Part shown: positions 12,448 through 22,500 of the stretch, in pieces | How the letters are laid out: each line of letters starts with the position of its first letter | Position numbering within the stretch: the first letter of the stretch is position 1 | Virus record (IMG/VR): IMGVR_UViG_3300029268_000054 | Coordinates: 1-37,567 of that record | Length of the DNA: 37,567 nt | Source: a virus | Direction: 5' to 3' (one strand) | The notes under the pieces: generated by a model | What the model saw: only the letters and a program-made list of their open reading frames with translations | Databases searched by the model: none | Told to the model about the DNA's origin: nothing | Position numbers and translations under genes: made by a program

Positions 12448-13506
12448 CTATTGAGTCTGTTTATATTTGATGAGCAATGGTCCAGAATAAGAGTCAACGG
12501 TACTCGTATCATTACCATGGTCGCCGTCTCTTGATACCCTGATGACCATTAACTGACCAGCGGTCATAGCCGAACGCCATCCGGTAAGGGTCGTCTCGGT
12601 TGTGGTTTCAACGTCCCCGTCCGCGCCGGATCCGTCTGCCGTAAATGCCAGGCTAACCGCATCGCCAAGCGAGCCAACGTAAGCCGCACTGTCTGCCACC
12701 GAGTCAAATGTAATCTCATATTCGAAATCTCCTGTGTCTGCACCACCCAATTTGAACTTAAATACTGCCGTGAGGTCAACATCAGTATCAATGTCAGGAG
12801 GTACAACTACGTAATACTCGGCGTAGTTGGTAGCCTTGTCCAGCGAGTTGGAAAACTTGCACTGTCCATAGGTGTTAGTAGTTGACGTTGTTTGTATCGG
12901 CGCGCCAGCCCCGCAGACGTGAGGATGAGTAAGAACAATGTAACCCCACATTTTAAGCACGTTTCCTGTCCCGTCAACGTCATAGGTCTTATTGGTAAAG
13001 GTGTCAGAGGTAGCCTTGCCGACAAGCGTATCCGTCGCGTCTGGTAAAGTCAGGGCGCGGTTGTCGGTCTGGCTTGATGTTAAGGTCATGAGTTTGCCGC
13101 TGGTCGAGCCTGACAAGAGGACCTTCAGCGTGCCCTTTGAGGCCGTCGCGGAGTAAAACTGTGCCGCTGAGTCGTCAATCTGAATGTTGGTGTACGCCCC
13201 TAACGTCCCGGCTGAATTCCATCCGACTATTGCCGAGTTGGTAGGCGTCAGGTATTTAAGTCCTGTAGCCTCAGTGCTCAGAGTGTACAGGATAGAGTAA
13301 TTAGCCGCCGCCGAGAGGACTGCCGCCGTAGATGCACCTGTCGCTACTGCCAAATCACCTTTAGTTTCCCAAATGTCGTCAGCGGATACGTCTCCCGCTC
13401 CACCGCCGCCCGAGGGGTCTTTGGTGATATCCCCGTCCGTGGTTATTGCAGCCCAGGAGGGCACACACAACAGCAAAAACAGTATAATGGTAATAATCTT
13501 TTTCAT
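12448..13506 (-). CDS. Fibre-like protein with signal peptide
   Basis: The 352-residue product begins MKKIITIILFLLLCVPSWAA, a textbook Sec signal. It then has a Gly-rich hinge and segments characteristic of phage tail-fibre shafts: DIWETKGDLAVATGASTA, GLKYLTPTNSAIVGW, RALTLPDATDTLVGKAT and SDTFTNKTYDVDGTGN. The C-terminal half (from about residue 185) is a beta-rich head of unknown type (YVVVPPDIDTDVDLTAVFKF). Fibre-type repeats on a protein that carries an export signal are unusual. CTAGGAGGCACTAA precedes the ATG. First of three signal-bearing genes in a row. Confidence 0.75.
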   Translation of the reverse strand: MKKIITIILFLLLCVPSWAAITTDGDITKDPSGGGGAGDVSADDIWETKGDLAVATGASTAAVLSAAANYSILYTLSTEATGLKYLTPTNSAIVGWNSAGTLGAYTNIQIDDSAAQFYSATASKGTLKVLLSGSTSGKLMTLTSSQTDNRALTLPDATDTLVGKATSDTFTNKTYDVDGTGNVLKMWGYIVLTHPHVCGAGAPIQTTSTTNTYGQCKFSNSLDKATNYAEYYVVVPPDIDTDVDLTAVFKFKLGGADTGDFEYEITFDSVADSAAYVGSLGDAVSLAFTADGSGADGDVETTTETTLTGWRSAMTAGQLMVIRVSRDGDHGNDTSTVDSYSGPLLIKYKQTQ

Positions 13507-13516
13507 TTAGTGCCTC

Positions 13517-14056
13517 CTAGCTAATTGACCTGCCGTTAAGATATGCCCTCATTATGGTCTGGTCCGCGCCGCTATTTACTATCCTCATCCGTGCGTATTT
13601 GCCGACCACTGAGATATCCCAGGCTGCTGCTGTCCCTCCGGTTACCGCGATAGCAGCCGAGGTATAGTCTGTCGTAACGCCGTCCTGACTCTGGTCTATG
13701 TATACAGAGCAGTTCCCTGAGGTGTTGATTGTGCCGACAATCTTGGCGCAGTGGTCAACCTTCTGCCAGTTGCCCTGATAGACCTGATTGATAGTAATGG
13801 ACTCCCCGGCGTTGTCATCGGCGATGGTAGTTGCTGAGGTGATAACCAACTTCCCGCTGGCTACTGTGCTAATCGTGTGAGTAGTGTTGTTTCCCGACAC
13901 AGAGGATGAGGCGACGAGGATCTTATCTCCTGCTGAAAAACCCGAACCTATCCCGGTAGCCGCGATGGAGTTGTCCAATTCCGCGAACGTAACAGATGAC
14001 GACGCGAAGTACTGCAAAAGCTCTGTAACCTTGTCAATTTGGAAAATCTTGTTCAT
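13517..14056 (-). CDS. Beta-rich virion-associated protein, 179 residues
   Basis: The product starts MNKIFQIDKVTELLQYFASS and contains alternating polar strands (GDKILVASSSVSG, HTISTVASGKLVITSATTI) then NCSVYIDQSQDG and YARMRIVNSGADQT. The last part resembles small beta-sandwich structural proteins of phages in which an average position and its uncertainty domain is displayed (xxMRIVNxGxDxT). No signal peptide, unlike the three genes downstream of it. CAGGAGGCTACACC precedes the ATG. Likely a tail or fibre-attachment part; not specifically recognised. Confidence 0.6.
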   Translation of the reverse strand: MNKIFQIDKVTELLQYFASSSVTFAELDNSIAATGIGSGFSAGDKILVASSSVSGNNTTHTISTVASGKLVITSATTIADDNAGESITINQVYQGNWQKVDHCAKIVGTINTSGNCSVYIDQSQDGVTTDYTSAAIAVTGGTAAAWDISVVGKYARMRIVNSGADQTIMRAYLNGRSIS

Positions 14057-14070
14057 GGTGTAGCCTCCTG

Positions 14071-15630
14071 TTAAATTTTGTTAAATCTATCGACCATACC
14101 CCGAATATCCGGAGGAGTCCCAGGTGGAATATCCGGAGGTGGCGGGGGCGGCATCATTCCCTTATATAACTTGCTTTTCGGTTCGAATCCCTTGTTACCT
14201 ATCTGCTTTTCGGCACTCGTGAACATCTTTTTGACAATATGATTCGGGTCGTTTTTGAATTTGATATACTCTTTGAACCCCCTCCATGCTGTCCCCTTAG
14301 CTACCATCCCCGGATTTGCGGACAGGATACCCCCGATAATCTCCGAGTTAGAGAACGGGTCGGTCAGGTCAGCAAGTCCCTTGATGTTCTTACGAGCATC
14401 GACGATTGCTCGGTGGTTTACGTCCTTCTCAAGTCCTTTCAATGCCCCGTAGGAGCGCTTGAGGTCCCCGTACCCTTTGCCAACTGAGCTCTCGATTACC
14501 CCGTCCAGCCCCTTCCTCAGGTTGTCGGCAACCAGGGCGTCTATGTAAGCCTTGCTGGCTGAGTCGTAAGTCGGGTTCTTGTAAAAGCTCTGCAAACCAT
14601 TGTTCAGTGTTTTTATAATGTCCTGCGCTTCCGTGGTCGAGTACTTGCCGCGTTCGGCCAGGCGTTCGGCGTAATCTCCGGCATACTTGGCAATGGTAGG
14701 GTCGTGGTCAAGAAGCTTCTTGGAGGCGGAAGCGTCCTGAAGGGCTTTAACTATCGGCTCAAGTCCGACTTCGGCTTCTTTCTCGCCGGCTTGGATTGCC
14801 ATTTGATTATATCTATCAAATATCCCTTTCTTGGTCTGGTCGATTGCCTGCGAAAACTCGTGCAAGCTTCCAGGAAGTTGAGAAACCTTGGGTTCCCCGT
14901 ACTTATCCACAAAAGACAGATTCTGCTTGTTAGAGATGATATTCTTAACCGCGTCGTTCGCATTGGCGAAGTACTTATCAACCTGACCGATAGATTGTTT
15001 CCCTACGACGCTTGGCCGCACGCCCTTCTCGATTCCCTTCTTAATGGTCTCGTTAAGTCCCTGCTCTATGGCTTGCGGAGTCTTCTGGATCGCGGACGCT
15101 ACAACGTCCCGACCGATATTAACTCCCTCACCGGCCACCTTCGCCCCGGCACCCATAGGGATAAGCGAGGCGATATTAACAGTGGCCTCTAAATCCTTAG
15201 CCGCGTCGGGAAAGCTCTTTTTAAACACCTGATAGGCATTGTAACCTTCCTTAGCGGCGTTGATTCCCATTTGCCCCACTGGGGTTTCAGCGACAGCCTT
15301 CGCCCCACTCGAAATAGCTCCTTGCACTGATTCCGGGACGATAGTCTTATAGAGGCTCTTAACTCCCTCGCCCAAGATATCCCCGGCCATCCCGGCAATC
15401 TGTCCACCTGTGCGCAGGTTGCGTTCTGCCGTCCCAACTAACCCCTTGTCAGGCGTGGACCACTCATCTTGTATATTGGATACCCGCTTAGACAGGGCAT
15501 CCCCGACATTTGAGAGGAACCCTTTCTCTTGAGGGGGAGCGGGGGCCGCAGTTATCCCTGAAATTTTATCAAGAAACGAATTGCCGTCCTTGATTCCGGC
15601 CATATCATCCAGGAAGTCATTATTTCCCAC
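14071..15630 (-). CDS. Probable ejection (internal virion) protein, 519 residues
   Basis: The product is largely helical and Ala/Lys-rich, with two Gly-Ala stretches (GGQIAGMAGDILGEG and ASLIPMGAGAKVAGEGV) that could contact membrane, several long amphipathic helices, and a Pro-rich end (MMPPPPPPDIPPGTPP). There is no signal peptide. The plan fits podovirus proteins ejected with the DNA, and it lies next to two more such genes. It begins with GTG at 15628-15630 after GGAGGTTATACC and overlaps the upstream gene by 11 bases. No sequence family is certain. Confidence 0.6.
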   Translation of the reverse strand: MGNNDFLDDMAGIKDGNSFLDKISGITAAPAPPQEKGFLSNVGDALSKRVSNIQDEWSTPDKGLVGTAERNLRTGGQIAGMAGDILGEGVKSLYKTIVPESVQGAISSGAKAVAETPVGQMGINAAKEGYNAYQVFKKSFPDAAKDLEATVNIASLIPMGAGAKVAGEGVNIGRDVVASAIQKTPQAIEQGLNETIKKGIEKGVRPSVVGKQSIGQVDKYFANANDAVKNIISNKQNLSFVDKYGEPKVSQLPGSLHEFSQAIDQTKKGIFDRYNQMAIQAGEKEAEVGLEPIVKALQDASASKKLLDHDPTIAKYAGDYAERLAERGKYSTTEAQDIIKTLNNGLQSFYKNPTYDSASKAYIDALVADNLRKGLDGVIESSVGKGYGDLKRSYGALKGLEKDVNHRAIVDARKNIKGLADLTDPFSNSEIIGGILSANPGMVAKGTAWRGFKEYIKFKNDPNHIVKKMFTSAEKQIGNKGFEPKSKLYKGMMPPPPPPDIPPGTPPDIRGMVDRFNKI

Positions 15631-17071
15631 GGTATAACCTCCATGCCGACTTTATTTCCTCCGGTTGCCAGCCAGCGCTTATGGCGTGGTAGTACAACTG
15701 CTTAGAGTCAAAGCCGGAATTCTGTTTTATCCAGCCGACTAAGGGGGTAAAGTCTCGGCCTTGTGTAGTTCCCTGCTGAGCTCCTTGCTGCGCGCCTTGC
15801 TGGGATCCCTTACCGCTAAGCCTCTGTTTTGTCGATTTAAGTTCCTCTTCTGAACTTGTTATCCGCATATTTGCCTGATGCTGGGTTTCGTCCAGTATCT
15901 TCTTGAGCTCTTTCATGCTCAGGTTAGGATCGTGTATCTTGTTCCATCTTTTCTGTGCTTCCGTGGAAAGTTCAGCAACCGAGGCCGACGAGCCTGTGGA
16001 TAATTTACCAATTTCATTTGATATTTCAGCCAAATAGGACTCAAGGACCTGCTCTTGTCCGCTACCGACAAACCGTGTGAGCAGTTCTCGGATAGGCAAG
16101 TCAAGCACCCTTACTCCGACTCTGGAAACGAGGTCATTGCCGATTTGACCTACCCTATCAACCTGCTTGTTGAGGTTCCTGACAAATCCGCCCATCATAC
16201 CCCGGACCTTTTCCTGATTCGCGATGGACTTAGTCAAAGCATCGGACTCGGCGCGCTGAGCTATGACGTCTGCGCCTTCGATACCACTTGATTTAGCCCA
16301 ATTAGCAAACCCCTCGATAAATGAGTTACGGCTCTGAGCGTCACGAGTCGCAAACGGGGGAAGCTGTTTTGTACGGTAATACTGCTCGTAGAATATATTT
16401 TTTGAGTCCTCGGGAATTGTCCCGAAGCCGCCCTGCCCGGCCTGCGCGATACGGATCTGGCGTTTCTCCATTTCAGCGAGTACCATCTTAGCTTCAGGGT
16501 CCCCCTTCAGGGCGCGCGCGGTCAACTGTTCAAACGTCTGGTTCTTGTCTACACCTTTAACCTTCTCGTCAAACATCTTGAGGTACGGCTCAAGCTCTTT
16601 CGATGCAGCAATCTTAGCGGCGGCGGCGTGTTGCAGTGCCTTGGTGTATACCGCTGGGGTACGCTGTTCGACTGGAAAGCGTTTCAAATAATCAGCCTCG
16701 GCGTTCTTAAAGACAGCGTCAGGGTCGATTCCTGAACGTTCAGCCAATACCTTTTTAAAGTTTTCCCTTTTCTCGAACAACTGCAAATCATCGTCGCTGG
16801 GACGCGCCGGAACATCAAACGGCATCTCAAGCACTTCAACGTTCTGCCCCCGCCAATCCCGCGACACCTTTTCGGTGTCCTGAGGGTTCTGGGGGATGTA
16901 AATGAACCTGTCGTTGTTTGGTGCGCTAATATCCGGCATCCGCAACTGAGAGTCTTCCTTGAACTCGGGAAGAGCCCCCGGCATGTTTGTTATATACGTC
17001 ATTGGCTGCTCAGGGGGCTTCTCCGGCACAGGTTGATCATAATATTCTTTCCCTTCGATAATATCCGCCAT
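15620..17071 (-). CDS. Probable ejection (internal virion) protein, about 483 residues
   Basis: The product begins MADIIEGKEYYDQPVPEKPP, has a Pro-rich, disordered first 100 residues, then long charged helices (KKVLAERSGIDPDAVFKNAE, KMFDEKVKGVDKNQTFEQL), a GGFGTIPEDSKNIFYEQYY block and a Gln/Gly repeat (SQQGAQQGAQQGTTQG) before a compact last domain (LVGWIKQNSGFDSKQLYYH). I chose ATG 17069-17071 because TTGGAGGGAAAA precedes it; an in-frame ATG at 17120-17122 overlaps the previous stop (ATGA) and would add 17 residues. The helical plan and place fit ejected virion proteins, unconfirmed. Confidence 0.6.
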   Translation of the reverse strand: MADIIEGKEYYDQPVPEKPPEQPMTYITNMPGALPEFKEDSQLRMPDISAPNNDRFIYIPQNPQDTEKVSRDWRGQNVEVLEMPFDVPARPSDDDLQLFEKRENFKKVLAERSGIDPDAVFKNAEADYLKRFPVEQRTPAVYTKALQHAAAAKIAASKELEPYLKMFDEKVKGVDKNQTFEQLTARALKGDPEAKMVLAEMEKRQIRIAQAGQGGFGTIPEDSKNIFYEQYYRTKQLPPFATRDAQSRNSFIEGFANWAKSSGIEGADVIAQRAESDALTKSIANQEKVRGMMGGFVRNLNKQVDRVGQIGNDLVSRVGVRVLDLPIRELLTRFVGSGQEQVLESYLAEISNEIGKLSTGSSASVAELSTEAQKRWNKIHDPNLSMKELKKILDETQHQANMRITSSEEELKSTKQRLSGKGSQQGAQQGAQQGTTQGRDFTPLVGWIKQNSGFDSKQLYYHAISAGWQPEEIKSAWRLYRGK

Positions 17072-17118
17072 TTTTCCCTCCAATTGTATGTACTTTTCGC
17101 CTTCCCACTGTCCCGCTT

Positions 17119-17370
17119 TCATCCCGGCTTATAGTATTGCGATTCAACAGAAAACGTTGGGTGTCCTGGTAATTTAAAAGTATCAGGAAGGTGTCCTCCC
17201 TCTCCTCCCCTGTTCAATCCAGACCTATAAGCTCCAAGCAAATCGTAATGCTGATCTGGATGGTAAGGTTCCTTGTCTCCATTCACAGTAAGCCACTCAT
17301 TGAAAGCGGCTTCCTCTTCAGGGTTATCCGGCAAAGGGATTTGAACTCCATCTCTTTCGATAGTTTTCAT
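17119..17370 (-). CDS. Conserved small phage structural protein, 83 residues
   Basis: The product has IPLPDNPEEEAAFNEWL near the front and a well-conserved type of ending: YDLLGAYRSG, then GGHLPDTFKLPGHPTFS and VESQYY. The combination YDxxGAxxxG ... GHLPDxFKxPxHPTFSxES is common in short proteins encoded among virion genes of podoviruses. Its function is not established. The ATG overlaps the stop of the upstream gene by one base (TGATG) and its own stop overlaps a possible start of the next gene. Confidence 0.75.
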   Translation of the reverse strand: MKTIERDGVQIPLPDNPEEEAAFNEWLTVNGDKEPYHPDQHYDLLGAYRSGLNRGGEGGHLPDTFKLPGHPTFSVESQYYKPG

Positions 17371-18062
17371 CAGTAACCAAATTTCTTCATGTAGTCTTGC
17401 ATCGCCGCAGAGAATTCTGTGTTGCGCCGGTTGACCTCGTTCTGGTAGTTAATCTTGGCCTGCTCGGCTTGGTCAGAGTACTCTCGTTCGTACTTATTTG
17501 CACCCGTAGTTGCCGCTCCCGCCATAACCTTCTCGAGGCCTTCCCCGTATCCTGCCAGGGCTTCCCGTAAGGACATACGGCGAGCGTTCGGGTTAGCCTC
17601 GTTGGTTGTCATGGCTCTGGTAACTGAGGACCGCATGGCCCGCAATCCCGGGGCTGCCGCCTTCTGTGCCAACTGAGTCTCACGTGCCTCGTCTCTAACA
17701 GGGGCCGTGTAAGTCGGGACGGTCAGCGTCGGCATAGGGCTTTGGGGCTTATTGGCAAGCTGATTGTAAGCACCTCTTAAACCAGACGACGCTTTAGCAG
17801 AGGCACTTTCCTCTAACCCGCGCGTAAAGAACGGGTCGTTGGGTCCAGCATAAGCCCAGGGGTCCTTGCCTGTGCTTTTGGCTGTACCGCCCGAAGAACT
17901 ACCGCTTTCTGTCCCGCCATCCCAAAACGCGTACCTATTACCAGGCTCGCTTTGGTAGTATCCTTTATTTTCACCGGTCTCGTACCACCCACTGTTGCTC
18001 CCACCGCCGAATTCGTCTCCGGTTACTTCATTTGAGTAGGTAGGTTCTTCGTAATCAGCCAT
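17370..18062 (-). CDS. Virion-associated helical protein, 230 residues
   Basis: The first 90 residues are Gly, Ser and acid-rich and probably disordered (EFGGGSNSGWYETGENKGYY). From residue 95 the chain turns into Ala/Arg-rich helices (ETQLAQKAAAPGLRAMRSSV, RRMSLREALAGYGEGLEKVM) and ends with a long charged helix (QAEQAKINYQNEVNRRNTEF). This is the general form of small internal virion proteins found before larger ejection proteins in podoviruses. AAGGGGGCAAGT precedes the ATG. Function inferred from form and place only. Confidence 0.6.
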   Translation of the reverse strand: MADYEEPTYSNEVTGDEFGGGSNSGWYETGENKGYYQSEPGNRYAFWDGGTESGSSSGGTAKSTGKDPWAYAGPNDPFFTRGLEESASAKASSGLRGAYNQLANKPQSPMPTLTVPTYTAPVRDEARETQLAQKAAAPGLRAMRSSVTRAMTTNEANPNARRMSLREALAGYGEGLEKVMAGAATTGANKYEREYSDQAEQAKINYQNEVNRRNTEFSAAMQDYMKKFGY

Positions 18063-18072
18063 ACTTGCCCCC

Positions 18073-19554
18073 TTAACTTATCTGCGTTGTATACGTAGCT
18101 ATTGCACAAGGATACCCAGGACTCCCAGCCGCAAAATTCCAACTACTTCCAGGTCTTAGTTGTGTCAACTCATCGCTGTTAGGCTTCCACCAGAGGGAGC
18201 CAGCCTGCTTTCCAAACGTGTCAAGGTACGGGTCGCCACCGACAAACATGTAATCGTACATCTCGGGATTACCAGGTGTCCCCATGCCTTGGGCCGCCTT
18301 AGCGTACTCTTCCGGGGTGATATCTCCAAACATTGAGAGCCAGTCTTCGTCAGATAGGAAAGCGTAATGTACAAGAAGACCGGTACTCCTGTTGGCGGCA
18401 TATAAATCGTACCCTCCGAGGGCATCGGCTAACGCCATCGGAACACCACCGGATGAAAAAATAATCCTAAAACTTGTATCACTGATTTTGCGAAATACCG
18501 ACGTAACCTCGTTGCGGTCAGTAGAAAATCCGCCCTTGTATCCACCGCAACACCATATAGTCCCGTCTGTCTTCATCGCCCATACGTAAGGGCTATCAAG
18601 GCCGATATCTCCGGTAACCATTTGCCATGCCCCGGGGACCTGCTCATATGTCTTGGCATAGTAATTGGGAAGAGTCGCATCACCAATCATTGTGTATCCG
18701 GTATCCTTACCTGTACCCAGGCAGCCGACCTGATTACTCCCCGCAACCCACAAACGCCCCTCTGTATCTATCAGGTAGGTGTTTTGATATGTCGTATGAG
18801 CCCAAGATACAGAATACGGGAACGATAATTGTGTCCAGTCTATTGTTGTCCAAGTCAATACCATAATGTTATACGGCATTGCTGAGACATAAACCCACTT
18901 ATCGTAAGCATCATCTCTGTGATCTATGAGATACGTTCTTTCGTACCACAACATTTCCGCCGGCAAACTAGACTCGTCGCATACGTAACGGGCAGTCCAG
19001 ACTGGCACTGCATCGTCGTAATAGTATTCAGCCAAGTCGTACTTCACACTATACCCGAACGACGAGAAATACTCGTGCGACGAAAAACTAGGCGGCAGAC
19101 CTAGGGGATTATTGCTATACGCCCACTTATCCGCAACACCAATGTCTAACACCTGTACATCGACAACAGAACTCTCGGTTAACGTATAGTCTACCCCCCG
19201 CCCGAAACAACTAAACTGATCCCACCCAAATACCCACGGCGTATTGGTGTACGTGGGTGTTGGCGGCACCGGAGGTTCAGGAGGTTCAGGAGTCGGAATA
19301 TCAGGATTAACCCACGGGTAGTTATTGTTATATTCCTGTGGACTATCATACTTATACTGATTCCCCCAGGCCAATGGGTCTTTAAAATAGTGTAGCATTT
19401 GCTGATTAGAGCAATCTGAATCATAGGGCTTTTTGAACTCTAGGCGATACCATGTGTAGCCCTTGTCCGCAACTTCCTTGTTGGTAGTAGCGTCCATAAG
19501 CTCCTGATATGACAGTCCTTCGTCCATATAAACTTTTTTCCCGAAGTCCCTCAC
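18073..19554 (-). CDS. RCC1-like repeat protein with N-terminal docking segment
   Basis: Residues 1-80 form a separate aromatic, charged segment; residues 86-100 are a Pro linker (PTPEPPEPPVPPTP). Beyond it come blades of the RCC1/BLIP-II type: TPWVFGWDQFSCFGRG (105-120), NTYLIDTEGRLWVAGSNQVG (258-277) with CLGTG, and YVWAMKTDGTIWCCGG (323-338), each with the strand-turn-W-GxN/C-LG order. This suggests a beta-propeller displayed from the virion by a short anchor. GTG 19552-19554 overlaps the previous TGA; AAGGAG lies 11 bases upstream. A host-receptor or adhesin role is inferred. Confidence 0.65.
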   Translation of the reverse strand: MRDFGKKVYMDEGLSYQELMDATTNKEVADKGYTWYRLEFKKPYDSDCSNQQMLHYFKDPLAWGNQYKYDSPQEYNNNYPWVNPDIPTPEPPEPPVPPTPTYTNTPWVFGWDQFSCFGRGVDYTLTESSVVDVQVLDIGVADKWAYSNNPLGLPPSFSSHEYFSSFGYSVKYDLAEYYYDDAVPVWTARYVCDESSLPAEMLWYERTYLIDHRDDAYDKWVYVSAMPYNIMVLTWTTIDWTQLSFPYSVSWAHTTYQNTYLIDTEGRLWVAGSNQVGCLGTGKDTGYTMIGDATLPNYYAKTYEQVPGAWQMVTGDIGLDSPYVWAMKTDGTIWCCGGYKGGFSTDRNEVTSVFRKISDTSFRIIFSSGGVPMALADALGGYDLYAANRSTGLLVHYAFLSDEDWLSMFGDITPEEYAKAAQGMGTPGNPEMYDYMFVGGDPYLDTFGKQAGSLWWKPNSDELTQLRPGSSWNFAAGSPGYPCAIATYTTQIS

Positions 19555-22500
19555 TGGCCGGTAAGCTCCTTAATCCCTACTGCGTAATCAAGCAATGTCA
19601 TGCTGGTTGACGCTTCGTTGTTCCTAACCTTTAAGGCAAAGTGGTCAGACTTGACGCCGCCGAAATTATCCCTGTGTCGCCGTGCCTGTTCGTTTGTCCG
19701 CAGGGCGGTCATTGTCAGTGTCTTGACGCCACCAGCAACCCCGTTATTATAAGGAGTAACAGTTACGTTACCGGCCGTCTGGCTCTTGGTTCTCAAGACA
19801 AATTCCGACAACTCCATCTCCACCCCTCCGCCGTCGAACTCCGCGACAACGTAGGCGTCTATTGCTGTCGTTACGTCGCTATCACCATAATTGGCTTGAT
19901 AGACGTACCCGTCAGATCCTCCAGCAACCTGTAGGACTGATATGTCACCACTACCTGCTTTTACTTCACTCATGCACGTAAGTGTTTGTCCAAAAGAATC
20001 GAAGTACCATTCCCTAGTTTTAGGGTCGTAAACAGGAAACACATTAGGTAAAGTTGCTGACGAGCCAGAAACCAAGCCCAACCTGATTACCTTCTGGGAA
20101 GAATCCCATTTGAGCCACATTTCGTTCTCGTATCCCTTCCTGATACACTCCGATTTCGTGGTGTCGAAATAGTTTTTAATATGCTCAGAGATGTTTACAA
20201 CCGACTTACCGTCAATCATAAATATTCCGTAGTGTGACAATGTTACTCCTACCGTACCAACCCTCGTCTCTGACAACTGAATTCCTTCTATTACTTCAAA
20301 AGTCTTCGCGCTCATGGTGCCGATAGACTGAGACAAAACCAACTTCCCGAAGGTTGCAGGGGAGTACCCTTCGAACAGGGTAATGCACCCGCCCGCTTCG
20401 CCGATTTCTTCTTGCAGGACGATGAGCTCGTTATAAAAAGACTTCATTGCCTTAATCTGGTTCTGCCTTCCGTCGCCAGCCTTGAGCACTGCTGAGTTTG
20501 TGGTGCTTGATACCTGCATCGGCTCGTCGATGGCGGTCACTGTGATATCTGCCGGGCTTTTCGAAAACACATAGCAGCCCCGGTTTTTCCAAACCGTACA
20601 GCACAGGCCGTTCCCAAGGTTTGATATTTCGTAATATGGTATAGTCATAATACCAACGTTGACCGTATCGGTTAAGGTGGTACTAACCGTTACCATGTAC
20701 CAATAAGAGTAGTATTGAGAGGCGTTAAACTGGCGTGGCTGTTCATTAGCGCATAACGTCCAAGTAACCCACCCTGATTTAGTAAACCCGTCTGTATCAT
20801 CTGTTTGCCCTGAAACTGGTATCCACGTCGATCCATTCCAGTATGCAATGCCGATTCCGACTCCCGCAGTCGAGTTAGGGGTATCTCCAAAATCAAAGTA
20901 AGCCGCAAGCGAGCGGTCAGCCGAGTTAAAGTACAGTGCATCCGAGGAGGTCATCTCGTCTATATCGATAGAGGACCCTCCGAAGGTTGTATATGTTGTT
21001 GCGGATGCATCGTAAAACTGCGCCTCGACTGCATCAAGCGAAACTCCATCCCACATATTGATCATGCTTTGCCAGGTGGTCCCGTAGGTAATTGCGGACG
21101 CGTAGGTGGCCGAATCAAAACTGCCCGAAGCAACAGTCATTTTGTACCAATACCCTATTCCGCCAAACAAATACAGAGGCAGGGAGTCTGTCGGGAGCGT
21201 CCAGGTCATTGTCCCGGACTTTCCAAGCGAGCATCCTCCTGAAGAGGTGTTATCGGTCAAACCTGAAACGGTTCCCCAGGTCCCCTTCCAGTAGGACATA
21301 GATACCACGGACGCTGTAGTGTTTACAGCAGATACTGTCCAGGACAGAGAGTTTATCGGTACGCTCGAACGGATGAACACGCAATCATATGCCAATGCCC
21401 CTACGTTAGAAATATCAGCTACCCCTCCGGACCGCAGAACTTCCGTGTAATCGTCGCCCACAGTCGGTATTGCTGGGGGGGCATCACTACTACGGTAAAC
21501 AACTATCTGTTCAATATCAGTTGCCGAGCCGGGATAAACCTGAAACTGGTCAACTCCTGAGGCATAGATCATTGTGTCGTTGACAACAGTCCAACTTCCT
21601 GGGATAGGGGTTGTCGCCCCCTCAAACACCTGTGAGCCAAACGACCCTGTGGTTACCGTTGGCGGCTGCGCCGTCGCTTCCATCACCCTTCCGTTTGCCA
21701 ACTGAGCATAAAAGTGAGACTCAGCGTCCTTGTTGAACTGATAAAGGGTCGTAACCTTAATACCGCGCTTTTCGGCGGAAACTTCCTCGGACAGAATAAA
21801 TGAATCGGATAAACCCTGCTGACTGTTAAATACCGACAGAGAATCATCGACCGAAAACGAATCACTGACGGTCGATTGAAGAAATGATGCTACAATGGAA
21901 TCATCAAAGGATATTCCTTCCTCTATCCGCGCAACTCCCCAAACCGAGATTGTATCGTCAACTGAAAACGAATCTCCAAATGATTTAATTCCCACCACGT
22001 CGATTGAATCATCAACAGATAAAGCCTCGGGAAAAGTCTTATCATATGTAGCATGATTAGGACTATAAGCCGCAGTGGGCGGGGTAAAGTTACTCGTCCA
22101 TCGAGCTATCCCCTTCGAAATTCTAAACTCATCCATCCAGGACGTATACGTCTGGCCTTCATTACCGGCCCTCGCGCCGATTTTAAAATCCAGCGCGGGT
22201 TTAGCAAGGGCACCGACTAGCGTTCCCCCGCCACCAGAGACACCATTGACGTACACAGTGACGGTTGTTCCATTGCGGACCAGAGCTATATGGTTCCATC
22301 CGGTAGTGATATTTTCAGTACTGGTAAAGTTTAAGTCCCACCCGCTCCCGGTTTTAGAAAGGAAACAAGCGGGGTTACCGCTTTGTAATTGCATCCAGAC
22401 AGAACTAGTCCACCCTGTATCAAAAGGATGGCCTAACAAATCCGAACTGCCATTCAGGTGTCCGTCTTTATACCAGAAATCTATGGTAAAATTACCGGAA

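Noticed and set aside
14180-14190. GGTTCGAATCC, which looks like a tRNA T-arm
   Set aside because: Lies inside a long coding frame and no acceptor, D or anticodon stems surround it.
14704-15192. Plus-strand frame of 162 codons
   Set aside because: Antisense to the ejection-protein gene on the minus strand; no start signal.
21774-22031. Periodic GAATCATC-type motifs considered as a CRISPR or DNA repeat array
   Set aside because: Copies are diverged in DNA, spaced in codon multiples and conserved as SVDDSI in the protein, so it is a coding repeat.
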